The notes: a model not told the origin generated them from the letters alone. DNA of 15,740 nt from an uncultured Campylobacteraceae bacterium (GCA_913057765.1 CAJXPH010000037.1:1-15740); one strand, 5' to 3'. Positions 7,699 to 13,513 are shown, counted from the stretch's first letter. Translations and numbers: made by a program.

Positions 7699-8039
7699 TA
7701 TTTGAAATGGGTGCAAAACTTGATGGTGATGATTTCAACACATCAAAGAATGATAAAAAAACTAAAAAGGTTAACAAAGCTAAAATATCTTCAAATGAAA
7801 TAAAGCCAAAAAATCAACATGAGTTAGTATTTACTTATGAAAAAAGAAGAGGTAAACCAGTTACCTTGGTTGGAAGATTTTATTTAAATGACAAAGATAA
7901 AAAAGAAGTCCTCAAACTCCTAAAGAAAAAACTAGCTTGTGGTGGTGCAGTCAAAGAAGAATGGATTGAACTGCAAGGTGATGTAAAAGAAAAGATTAAA
8001 ATAGTCTTAGAAAAAGAAGATTGGAAATTTAGAAAATAA
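7695..8039 (+). CDS. SUI1/YciH-family translation factor
   Basis: This 114-residue protein has a disordered lysine-rich N-terminal part (to about residue 45) and a C-terminal SUI1 domain related to eukaryotic eIF1. The domain carries the family's RRGKPVTLVGRF start, the ACGGAVKEEWIELQGD core around residues 78-95 and the final KIKIVLEKEDWKF strand. Bacterial YciH-type proteins contact the 30S subunit and are thought to influence initiation fidelity; their precise role is uncertain. It overlaps tsaD by ATGA. The next gene follows after 18 bases with its own AAAGGAG site, so expression of the two halves of the operon could differ. Confidence 0.9.
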   Translation: MIFEMGAKLDGDDFNTSKNDKKTKKVNKAKISSNEIKPKNQHELVFTYEKRRGKPVTLVGRFYLNDKDKKEVLKLLKKKLACGGAVKEEWIELQGDVKEKIKIVLEKEDWKFRK

Positions 8040-8057
8040 ACCTTTTAAAGGAGCATT

Positions 8058-9443
8058 ATGCAAAAAGTATTTTATGAAGTAGACTCATTAGATAAAAGAT
8101 GTTATGAAGAATTTGCCTTAACTGAAGACTTATTAATGGAACATGCCGCATCTTCTTTAAGTAGAGAAATCTATAAACAAGTTGACAAAAACAAATCAGT
8201 ATTTATTGTATGTGGTATGGGGAATAACGGTGCAGATGGTATTGCATTAGCAAGACTTCTATTTAAATGTTTTGATGTAAAACTTTATATCCCATTTGGT
8301 ATTAAATCAAAAATGGCAGAACTTCAATTAAAAAGAGTAAGGCTTCTAGATATAGAAATTGTTGATGAATTAATTGAATGTGATATTACAGTTGATTGTT
8401 TATTTGGAAGTGGTTTAAATAAAGACTTGGATGAAAAATCTCAATACATAATAAATACTCTTAATTCTTATGACAATTCTAAAATTTCGTGTGATATTCC
8501 AAGTGGAGTAAATAATTTAGGTCAAGTTACAACAGTAGCTTTTGAGGCAGATGTAACTATTACTATGGGAGCATTAAAAGCTTCTTTATTTACTGATATT
8601 GCAAAAGACTTTGTAGGAGATATAAAAGTAGCTAATCTTGGTATTCAAAGAGAAGTTTATGAAACTGATGCAAATATATATCTTTTAGAAAAAGAAGATA
8701 TGGAATTGCCTTTTAGAAACAAAAAAGATTCTCATAAAGGAACATATGGACATTTAAATGTAGTTGCAGGATGTAAAAAAGGGGCTGGTGTAATTGCTGC
8801 AAAGGCTGCTTTTGGCTTTGGAACTGGATTAGTAAGTGTAATTTGTCATGAGAATATTGATTTACCATATCATATTATGCAAACTCATAAACTAACAAAA
8901 AATTGTACGGCAATAGCACTGGGAATGGGCCTTGGAAGATATGAAGAAGATGAAATAAAAAAGATTTTAGAAAAAGACATCCCAATTATAATAGATGCTG
9001 ACCTTTTTTATGAAGATGTAATTTTAGAAGCTTTAGATAAAGAAATAGTTCTAACTCCACATCCAAAAGAGTTTTGTGAGTTACTTAGACTCTGTGAAAT
9101 AGCTGATATAACAATAGAAACTCTTCAAGATAATAGGTTTAAATATAGTGAAGTGTTTTGTAAAAAATACCCGAAAGTAGTCTTACTTTTAAAAGGTGCA
9201 AATGTTTTAATATCACAAAATGATAAAGTGTATATAAACAACTTAGGATCTGCCGTTTTAGCAAAAGGTGGAAGTGGAGATGTTCTAAGTGGACTCGTAG
9301 GTTCTTTATTAGCTCAAGGCTATTCTCCTTTAAATGCAACAATTAGTGCAAGTTTAGCACATGCAATTGCTGCAGGAAACTATCGTAAAAACAATTATTC
9401 TTTGATTCCTTCAGATTTAGTTGAAGAGGTTAAGAAACTATGA
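8058..9443 (+). CDS. nnr: bifunctional NAD(P)H-hydrate epimerase / ADP-dependent dehydratase
   Basis: This enzyme repairs NADH and NADPH damaged by hydration: the N-terminal half epimerises the hydrate and the C-terminal half dehydrates it using ADP. The N-domain (about 1-205) shows GNNGADG (55-61), DCLFGSGL (113-120) and CDIPSGVN (145-152). The C-domain (about 222-461, ribokinase-like) shows HKGTYGHLNVVAG, GMGLG, TPHPKE (333-338) and GGSGDVLSG (404-412) with catalytic Asp408. At 461 residues it is slightly shorter than E. coli Nnr (about 515), but both active sites are complete. AAAGGAG at 8047-8053 is the best ribosome site in this stretch. The stop overlaps the cutA start (ATGA). Confidence 0.95.
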   Translation: MQKVFYEVDSLDKRCYEEFALTEDLLMEHAASSLSREIYKQVDKNKSVFIVCGMGNNGADGIALARLLFKCFDVKLYIPFGIKSKMAELQLKRVRLLDIEIVDELIECDITVDCLFGSGLNKDLDEKSQYIINTLNSYDNSKISCDIPSGVNNLGQVTTVAFEADVTITMGALKASLFTDIAKDFVGDIKVANLGIQREVYETDANIYLLEKEDMELPFRNKKDSHKGTYGHLNVVAGCKKGAGVIAAKAAFGFGTGLVSVICHENIDLPYHIMQTHKLTKNCTAIALGMGLGRYEEDEIKKILEKDIPIIIDADLFYEDVILEALDKEIVLTPHPKEFCELLRLCEIADITIETLQDNRFKYSEVFCKKYPKVVLLLKGANVLISQNDKVYINNLGSAVLAKGGSGDVLSGLVGSLLAQGYSPLNATISASLAHAIAAGNYRKNNYSLIPSDLVEEVKKL

Positions 9444-9751
9444 GTCTTATAATAATTCAAACGACTTGCCCAAATGCTGAAGAGGCAAGAAAGATTGCAA
9501 AAGTCTTAATAGAAAAAAAGCTTGCAGCCTGTGTCCAAATGACTGATATAGAGTCTTTTTATATGTGGCAAGATGACTTTTGTAACGATAAAGAAGTTTT
9601 GATAAATATAAAAACAAAAAAAGAAAACTTCAAAAAAATCCAAAGCAAAATTAAAGAATTACATAGCTATGATGTGCCAGAAATTATATGTGTGAACATA
9701 GAAAATGTAAGCAAAGATTACAAAAAATTTATAGGAGAAAATACAAAATGA
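9440..9751 (+). CDS. cutA: CutA-family divalent cation tolerance protein
   Basis: This 103-residue ferredoxin-like trimeric protein of the CutA1 family carries QTTCPNAEEARKIAKVLIEKKLAACVQ, with Cys31 in the conserved LAACV turn, then ESFYMWQ and the HSYDVPEI motif (75-82) that marks the family. Length is standard. It is linked in E. coli to copper tolerance, but its basic function remains unclear. It overlaps both neighbours by ATGA, between the NAD(P)H-hydrate repair gene and thiG. A CutA role in thiamin synthesis is not implied; the arrangement looks like a packed housekeeping operon. Confidence 0.94.
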   Translation: MSLIIIQTTCPNAEEARKIAKVLIEKKLAACVQMTDIESFYMWQDDFCNDKEVLINIKTKKENFKKIQSKIKELHSYDVPEIICVNIENVSKDYKKFIGENTK

Positions 9752-10527
9752 GTGATATTCTAAAAGTAGGAAAATATGAATTCAATAGCAGACTTATCGT
9801 AGGTTCTGGAAAATATACAGATTTTCAAACTACTAAAGATGCAACTTTAGCATCAGGAAGTGAGTTAATAACTGTAGCAATTAGAAGAGTAAATATTACA
9901 AACCCAAATGAAGAGAATCTTTTAGATTATTTCAAAGATACTAATGTAAAACTTCTTCCAAATTCAGCCGGTTGTTTTACAGCAGAAGAAGCAATTACAA
10001 CATTTAGACTAATGAGAGAAGCAACAGGAATAGATATTATTAAACTAGAAGTAATTGGTGATGCTAAAAAAACTTTATATCCAGATGTACTAGAAACAAT
10101 TATTGCTTGTGAAGTTCTTAAAAAAGAAGGCTTTACAATTATGGCATATACAAGTGATGACCCAATTATTGCTAAAAGATTAGAAGATGCAGGTGCTGAT
10201 GCAATTATGCCATTAGCAGCTCCTATTGGTTCAGGTCTTGGAATTCAAAATCCATATAATATTGCATTCATTAGAGATGCAGTAAGTGTGCCTGTTCTTG
10301 TTGATGCAGGACTTGGTTGTGCAAGTGATGCGTCATATGCTATGGAACTTGGCGCAGATGGTATTTTAGCTAATACAGCAATCGCACAAGCTCAAAATCC
10401 AATGGCAATGGCAGAAGCATTTAAGTATGCAACTATTGCTGGAAGATTAAGTTATGTTGCAGGAAGAATTCCTAAGAAACCATATGCAACAGCTTCATCT
10501 CCTATCGATGGATTAATTCAGTTTTAG
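9748..10527 (+). CDS. thiG: thiazole synthase ThiG
   Basis: ThiG forms the thiazole phosphate ring of thiamin from DXP, dehydroglycine (or iminoglycine) and ThiS thiocarboxylate. The 259-residue TIM barrel contains VGSGKYTDF, the Schiff-base Lys99 in IIKLEVIGD, the phosphate-binding loops around APIGSGLGIQNP and VDAGLG, and the ANTAIAQA segment near the C terminus. The start at 9748 is chosen over an in-frame ATG at 9688: it overlaps the cutA stop (ATGA), has AGGAGA upstream, and gives the usual N terminus. ThiS, ThiF and ThiH are not nearby, and no TPP riboswitch can sit before it because cutA overlaps. Its substrate DXP is shared with Dxr in the same operon. Confidence 0.96.
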   Translation: MSDILKVGKYEFNSRLIVGSGKYTDFQTTKDATLASGSELITVAIRRVNITNPNEENLLDYFKDTNVKLLPNSAGCFTAEEAITTFRLMREATGIDIIKLEVIGDAKKTLYPDVLETIIACEVLKKEGFTIMAYTSDDPIIAKRLEDAGADAIMPLAAPIGSGLGIQNPYNIAFIRDAVSVPVLVDAGLGCASDASYAMELGADGILANTAIAQAQNPMAMAEAFKYATIAGRLSYVAGRIPKKPYATASSPIDGLIQF

Positions 10528-10534
10528 TAGAAAA

Positions 10535-10577
10535 AAGGGAATTCAAGAAAATTTCTTAGTTTTCTTGAAAACCCCTT
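10535..10577 (+). terminator. long hairpin after thiG, probable end of the cdsA-thiG unit
   Basis: A perfect 10-base-pair stem (10542-10551 with 10560-10569, arms TTCAAGAAAA and TTTTCTTGAA) has an 8-base loop. After a 2x2 internal AA/AA mismatch it is extended by AAGGG/CCCTT. No U-run follows on the + strand, since the next bases are the -35 of the tRNA promoter; the U-run is on the minus side, opposite the AAAAAA at 10531-10536. It separates the thiG operon from the tRNA promoter. True termination efficiency is uncertain. Confidence 0.5.
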
Positions 10578-10604
10578 GACATTAATTTATAAACATAGTA
10601 TAAT
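10576..10604 (+). promoter_or_regulatory. consensus sigma-70 promoter of the tRNA operon
   Basis: TTGACA (10576-10581) and TATAAT (10599-10604) are separated by exactly 17 bases, giving perfect hexamers and optimal spacing. The expected transcription start is near 10611, about 25 bases before tRNA-Pro. The -35 begins within the closing stem of the preceding hairpin. This is by far the best promoter in the window and suits stable RNA genes. Confidence 0.9.
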
Positions 10605-10635
10605 TCCGTCCACTTTTTGAAAGATTAGTGACTGT

Positions 10636-10712
10636 CGGAGTGTAGCGCAGCCTGGTAGCGCACCTGGTTTGGGACCAGGGGGTCGAAGGTTCGAGTCCTT
10701 TCACTCCGACCA
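10636..10712 (+). tRNA. tRNA-Pro (anticodon UGG)
   Basis: This is a 77-base cloverleaf with encoded CCA. The acceptor CGGAGTG pairs with CACTCCG, and the discriminator is A. The anticodon stem CCTGG/CCAGG frames TGG at 10670-10672, and the T arm carries GGTTCGAGTCC. It is the first of three tRNAs behind the consensus promoter. UGG reads all or most Pro codons. Confidence 0.97.
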
Positions 10713-10721
10713 TTTTGAATT

Positions 10722-10799
10722 GGTAGGTATAGCTCAGTCGGTTAGAGCATCTGGTTGTGGTTCAGAGGGTCGCCGGTTCGATTCCGGTTACTTACCCCA
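10722..10799 (+). tRNA. tRNA-His (anticodon GUG)
   Basis: This is a 78-base tRNA including CCA. The gene encodes the identity element G(-1) at 10722, which pairs with discriminator C73 (10796). The acceptor then pairs GTAGGTA with TACTTAC, with one G-U. The anticodon stem TCTGG/TCAGA frames GTG at 10757-10759. It lies 9 bases after tRNA-Pro. Confidence 0.97.
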
Positions 10800-10813
10800 T
10801 TCTTTTTTTAAAC

Positions 10814-10890
<77 letters not shown>

Positions 10891-10896
10891 TTTTCT

Positions 10897-10929
10897 TTAC
10901 CACTTTAAACTTTTAATAAAATCTTCAAC
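10897..10929 (-). pseudogene. detached copy of the NUDIX gene 3' end (left repeat)
   Basis: These 33 bases match 13070-13102 at 32 positions, in direct orientation, 2173 bases apart. Read on the minus strand they encode VEDFIKSLKW and a TAA stop, exactly the last ten residues of the NUDIX protein. The one difference is synonymous (Phe TTT here, TTC there). One codon further, Ile is also kept with a synonymous change (ATT/ATA), and similarity then stops. It is interpreted as the original 3' end of the NUDIX gene, displaced by the cassette to its right, or as the remnant of a second homologue. Confidence 0.85.
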
Positions 10930-10931
10930 AA

Positions 10932-11351
10932 TTAACTTGTTAAGTTCATGACTCCTTTCGCACAAACTGCGGCCAGAAATATAAATATTATGTCCCAATG
11001 GCTATAAGTTCCTTGAATGAAGTATTGATCTATAACCTGAGGTATCCAAGGAAGAGAATCCGTGTCGATCATCTGTATAACTTCAAAAATAATATTTAAT
11101 ATACCCCAAAACAATATTGAGCTGTTGCCATATGATTTTTCTAATAGCAACCAAGTAAAAAGCGAAAAAGAAAAAACATGTGCTAAAGAGGGAAAAGAAT
11201 TGAAATAAATGGTATATTCACTAGTAGTATGATAATCTTTAATACCTAAATAATGAGCAACAATAGTTGGTTCACGGAAAAAATAGTAAAAGCCAATACC
11301 AAGAATAAAGACTATGATTGGAAGTAAAATATCTAAAGTTAAATATTTCAT
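10932..11351 (-). CDS. four-helix membrane protein, VanZ-like
   Basis: This 139-residue integral membrane protein has likely helices at about 6-24, 54-70, 77-95 and 119-135. The arrangement recalls VanZ-like proteins: a His before helix 2 (LAHVF, His58), an acidic residue in the third helix (FEVIQ, Glu90), and a Gly and Asp before the last helix (GTYSHWD, Asp120). VanZ relatives are linked to teicoplanin resistance in some Gram-positives, but the function is mostly unknown elsewhere. The similarity is by pattern only and could be wrong. The gene is third in the cassette, 45 bases after the Sel1 gene across a hairpin, and has no clear ribosome site. Its stop codon touches the left NUDIX repeat. 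Confidence 0.6.
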   Translation of the reverse strand: MKYLTLDILLPIIVFILGIGFYYFFREPTIVAHYLGIKDYHTTSEYTIYFNSFPSLAHVFSFSLFTWLLLEKSYGNSSILFWGILNIIFEVIQMIDTDSLPWIPQVIDQYFIQGTYSHWDIIFIFLAAVCAKGVMNLTS

Positions 11352-11363
11352 AATAATTTAATA

Positions 11364-11392
11364 AATATAGAGGAAAAGTATCCCTCTATATT
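11364..11392 (-). terminator. hairpin between the Sel1 and VanZ-like genes
   Basis: This is a perfect 10-base-pair inverted repeat (AATATAGAGG at 11364-11373, CCTCTATATT at 11383-11392) with a 9-base loop. On the minus strand it follows the Sel1 stop by 4 bases and is followed by U-rich sequence (TATTAAATTATT) leading straight into the VanZ-like start. It may act as a terminator or attenuator that lowers expression of the last cassette gene. Confidence 0.5.
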
Positions 11393-11396
11393 CAAA

Positions 11397-12122
11397 TCAA
11401 AGTTCATTTTTAATCTTTTTTAATGTATCAGATGAAACTTTAGAATTAACTGGATAACCATATGAGTTTTGAAAGTCAGCTATTGATTTTCTAGTCATAG
11501 GTCCAGTTATTCCATCAACTTTACTTTTATAAAATCCAAGTTTTTTTAGTCCACTTTGAATATCTCTAACAAGTTTGTTACTTGAAGTATATGATTTTTT
11601 ACTAGAACTTTGTTTAATATCATAACCATTAGCTTTTGCTAACCTATAATATTGATTTGCTTTATTCGAATTTTTTCGTACACCAATACCTTTTGAATAC
11701 ATATGATAAAGATCAATATAGGCATACAGATATTCTTTTTTAGCAGCACTTTTAAGTAAACGAAGAGCCTCTTGTCTATTTCTTGGTTTCTTATATAAGT
11801 ATCTCTCCGCTAATATTACTTCAGCCATCGGGTATTGTAACTCTACTGCTTTATGTAACATTTTAGTTGCTAATGTAGAGTTCTTACTTCTTCCTTCTCC
11901 TTTATAGTTCATTGCATATAATTGAAAGTAAGCGTAACCACTTCCATATTCACTTGCAGAAGTATAATATTCATAAGCATCAGTATATTTTTTTCGATCA
12001 AAAGAATAATCACCTTGTTGATCATAGTAAGAAGCTTTTGCATCACTAAATACAGAAGCACTAGCATTAATACTAAACAATAAAAATACACTCATAATAA
12101 ATATTTTAAATAAAGAAATCAT
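11397..12122 (-). CDS. exported Sel1-repeat protein with peptidoglycan-binding domain
   Basis: The protein has 241 residues. The signal peptide is at 1-22 (hydrophobic IFIMSVFLLFSI, cut after ASA at 20-22). Residues about 28-168 form Sel1/TPR-like helical pairs, seen in AYFQLYAMNYKGEG, AEVILAERYLYKK and AYIDLYHMYSKGIGV, each spaced by about 36 residues. After a Ser/Lys linker (171-183), residues about 184-238 form a PG_binding_1 domain: LVRDIQSGLKKLGFYKSKVDGITGPMTRKSI with the typical G..D G..G..T pattern. The protein should act in the periplasm, holding partners through the repeats and touching the cell wall by its C terminus. The start overlaps the Hint gene stop (ATGA), and GGAGGT lies 5 bases upstream, so co-translation with the Hint lipoprotein is likely. 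Confidence 0.88.
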   Translation of the reverse strand: MISLFKIFIMSVFLLFSINASASVFSDAKASYYDQQGDYSFDRKKYTDAYEYYTSASEYGSGYAYFQLYAMNYKGEGRSKNSTLATKMLHKAVELQYPMAEVILAERYLYKKPRNRQEALRLLKSAAKKEYLYAYIDLYHMYSKGIGVRKNSNKANQYYRLAKANGYDIKQSSSKKSYTSSNKLVRDIQSGLKKLGFYKSKVDGITGPMTRKSIADFQNSYGYPVNSKVSSDTLKKIKNEL

Positions 12123-12886
12123 TTTCCACCTCCGCCACTACCACCGTCACCGCCACTATTATGAATCAAGAACCATTCATCATCTTGACCATAAGAGACA
12201 AAGAAGTTGTGAGTAGAGTTTATATTAAGATTATAAACCGTTAAATCTTTTTTGACTTTTGACATACTGTTTACGTCAATAAAACTATTACCATTAAAAA
12301 CACTGTCTGTAGTAGTAATAGAATGCATACGTTTCCATCCATCTTGAGTAAGGAATCTTTCATATGAAGTTGCTTGAATAGAGCTATTTAGAATATACAT
12401 ATGGTTATTGTCATCAATGTACTTTTCCTTTACACTAGAGCTTCCAATGGTGTCATTGGCAATATCATAAATCATTACTTGATCACCTTTTATAATAGTA
12501 TCAATTGCTTTGAGTGATCCATCCGACATTACTACTTTTGTATTTTTTGGGAAACAACTTCCTTTAGATTCATCAAAGATTTTATCCATTTGATCTCGAA
12601 TAGTTCTGACCCTACTATCTATACGAGCTTCTTTAATTCGATCACTTTCAGTAGGATTTTTCTTGAAAATTAATTTATGTTTTTCACCAAGGAGTGAATC
12701 TCTCATCTCAGCCAATTCTTCATATTTTAACTTATCAGATATGTTTAAATCTTTGTAGTCTTGATTTCTGTCATAATCTGTTCTATTCCAAGATTCTTCT
12801 TTTTGCGCACATCCTATCAAAAAGTATACACCTATACATAACACCATAAAAAGTAAAATACTTTTCTTAACTTGTTTAGATTTCAT
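12119..12886 (-). CDS. lipoprotein with C-terminal Hint (bacterial intein-like) domain
   Basis: The protein has 255 residues. The N terminus is a lipoprotein signal with lipobox LIGC, Cys26 being lipidated. Residues 30-109 are charged and helix-rich. Residues 111-243 form a Hint domain: block A is CFPKNTKVVMSDGSLKAIDT with nucleophile Cys111 and GDQV (134-137), block B is ATSYERFLTQDGW (172-184), and the C-terminal blocks are TVYNLNINSTHNFFV and FLIHNS with His242, Asn243 and +1 Ser244. The block B His usually found in the TxxH motif is Glu176. A Gly-rich tail of 12 residues (244-255) takes the place of an extein or toxin. The termini needed for cleavage or splicing are present, but the altered block B makes activity uncertain. 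AGGAGAG precedes the start. It is the first cassette gene, overlapping the Sel1 gene. Confidence 0.85.
   Translation of the reverse strand: MKSKQVKKSILLFMVLCIGVYFLIGCAQKEESWNRTDYDRNQDYKDLNISDKLKYEELAEMRDSLLGEKHKLIFKKNPTESDRIKEARIDSRVRTIRDQMDKIFDESKGSCFPKNTKVVMSDGSLKAIDTIIKGDQVMIYDIANDTIGSSSVKEKYIDDNNHMYILNSSIQATSYERFLTQDGWKRMHSITTTDSVFNGNSFIDVNSMSKVKKDLTVYNLNINSTHNFFVSYGQDDEWFLIHNSGGDGGSGGGGK
12128..12133 (-). promoter_or_regulatory. Shine-Dalgarno site embedded in the Hint gene's glycine codons
   Basis: Read on the minus strand, the final Gly-Gly-Gly-Gly-Lys codons of the Hint gene contain GGAGGT, 5 bases before the ATG of the Sel1 gene. It is the best ribosome site of the cassette and decides the Sel1 start. 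The repetitive glycine tail of one protein is therefore also the initiation signal of the next. Confidence 0.8.
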
Positions 12887-12910
12887 AATTCCACTCTCCT
12901 TTTATAACTT

Positions 12911-12969
12911 CTTAACAAATAATACTCTTATTTTTATAAGTGCACAAGACAATAGTATTATTTGTTTAG
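12911..12969. repeat. inverted repeat upstream of the Hint gene
   Basis: A perfect 13-base inverted repeat (AACAAATAATACT at 12914-12926, AGTATTATTTGTT at 12954-12966) extends to 16 with one mismatch. The 27-base spacer holds a smaller hairpin (CTTAT-TTTT-ATAAG, 12927-12940). It lies 24 bases before the Hint start, in the stretch that should hold its promoter. It could be an operator, a cruciform or an mRNA leader structure. No U-run follows on either strand, so a terminator is unlikely. Confidence 0.7.
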
Positions 12970-13019
12970 CTAATAAAAGATAGATGATTTTGTTAGTTTT
13001 TTATTCAATTACAATGCCG

Positions 13020-13081
13020 TTAAAGTGGAATGAATAATAAAAGTGTCTCTTTTATGCTTTTTTAATAACTTACCACTTTAA
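13020..13081 (-). terminator. hairpins after the NUDIX stop, possible terminator
   Basis: TTAAAGTGG (13020-13028) is the inverse of CCACTTTAA (13073-13081) at the NUDIX 3' end. Inside this lies a smaller stem ATAAAAG/CTTTTAT (13037-13043 with 13049-13055), followed on the + strand by six T (13058-13063) and on the minus strand by a weaker T-rich run. The structure may end NUDIX transcription, but the arms also coincide with the start of the duplicated segment. Confidence 0.35.
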
Positions 13082-13102
13082 ACTTTTAATGAAATCTTCA
13101 AC
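13070..13102 (-). repeat. right copy of the NUDIX 3'-end direct repeat
   Basis: This is the last 11 codons (V129 to stop) of the intact NUDIX gene, repeated with one synonymous change at 10897-10929. It forms the right boundary of the candidate cassette. If integration placed the cassette here, this copy arrived with the element and restored the reading frame. Confidence 0.85.
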
Positions 13103-13486
13103 TATTTTTTTATGATCAAATACTAATTTCTCTAATGGAATTTCTTTAATTGGGTAAACAAAAACTTCTTTTGCATCATCTTGTGCTTTAGGTTTTCCTT
13201 TTGCTTCACATAAATATACTGCTGATGCAGTGTGAAACCTTGGATCTCTATTTGGATTAGAGTAAATATTTTGTAATGCTAGAATTTTTACATCAAGTGA
13301 TGTTTCTTCTTTCATCTCTCTTACCAGAGCATCTTCTACAGATTCTCCAATATCAACAAAACCACCAGGGAGTGCTAATCCATGTGGTTCATTCAATCGT
13401 TCAATTAATACTATACCTTTAAAAAAATCATTATCATCATATAGTTTTATAATTCCATCAGTACTAAGGTGAGGGGTTTTAATCAT
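13070..13486 (-). CDS. NUDIX hydrolase
   Basis: This 138-residue cytoplasmic pyrophosphohydrolase acts on nucleoside diphosphates linked to another moiety; the exact substrate cannot be told from sequence. The NUDIX box is at 42-64: G42-x5-E48-x7-R56-E57-M-K-E60-E61-T-S63-L, with all metal-binding glutamates present. The Gly before the last hydrophobic position is Ser63. GLALPGGFVDIGES and the LYDDNDFFKGIVLIERL strand region recall ADP-ribose or 8-oxo-dGTP type members. The start is supported by AAAGG 9 bases upstream and a TATAAT at 13508-13513. The C terminus ends in VEDFIKSLKW, also encoded by the detached copy beside tRNA-Arg. Confidence 0.93.
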   Translation of the reverse strand: MIKTPHLSTDGIIKLYDDNDFFKGIVLIERLNEPHGLALPGGFVDIGESVEDALVREMKEETSLDVKILALQNIYSNPNRDPRFHTASAVYLCEAKGKPKAQDDAKEVFVYPIKEIPLEKLVFDHKKIVEDFIKSLKW

Positions 13487-13507
13487 TATATACCTTTTGT
13501 TTTTGAT

Positions 13508-13513
13508 ATTATA
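13508..13513 (-). promoter_or_regulatory. -10 element of the NUDIX gene
   Basis: TATAAT on the minus strand lies 21 bases before the NUDIX ATG, leaving a short leader that includes AAAGG. No clear -35 is seen. It is divergent from the tRNA-Gly promoter, the two -10 boxes being 23 bases apart. Confidence 0.5.

Larger units (their letters stand above)
10897..13069. mobile_element. candidate inserted cassette bounded by NUDIX 3'-end repeats
   Basis: One repeat unit of 2173 bases holds three minus-strand genes (Hint lipoprotein, Sel1/peptidoglycan-binding protein, VanZ-like protein). It separates tRNA-Arg from the NUDIX gene, whose terminal 33 bases are present at both ends. This geometry, with gene-end repeats differing only at synonymous sites beside a tRNA cluster, is what site-specific integration into a gene's 3' end leaves. 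No integrase, transposase or terminal inverted repeat is seen, so it could be non-autonomous, a remnant, or the result of homologous replacement. It is an inference from the repeats, not a recognised element. Confidence 0.45.

Noticed and set aside
9688..9747. Longer start for ThiG
   Set aside because: The added 20 residues are the cutA C-terminal region in another frame, highly basic, and absent from the normal ThiG N terminus. The ATG at 9748 has AGGAGA and an ATGA overlap.
10932..10943. Short inverted repeat TTAAC-TT-GTTAA by the left boundary as an element terminus
   Set aside because: Five-base arms in A+T-rich sequence are not significant, and nothing matching is placed at the right boundary in a way that defines element ends.
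12911..13081. Integron attC-like site near the NUDIX end
   Set aside because: The GTTAAAG and TTTAAAC pieces do not fit the R'/R'' consensus well, and no integron integrase or cassette array is seen.
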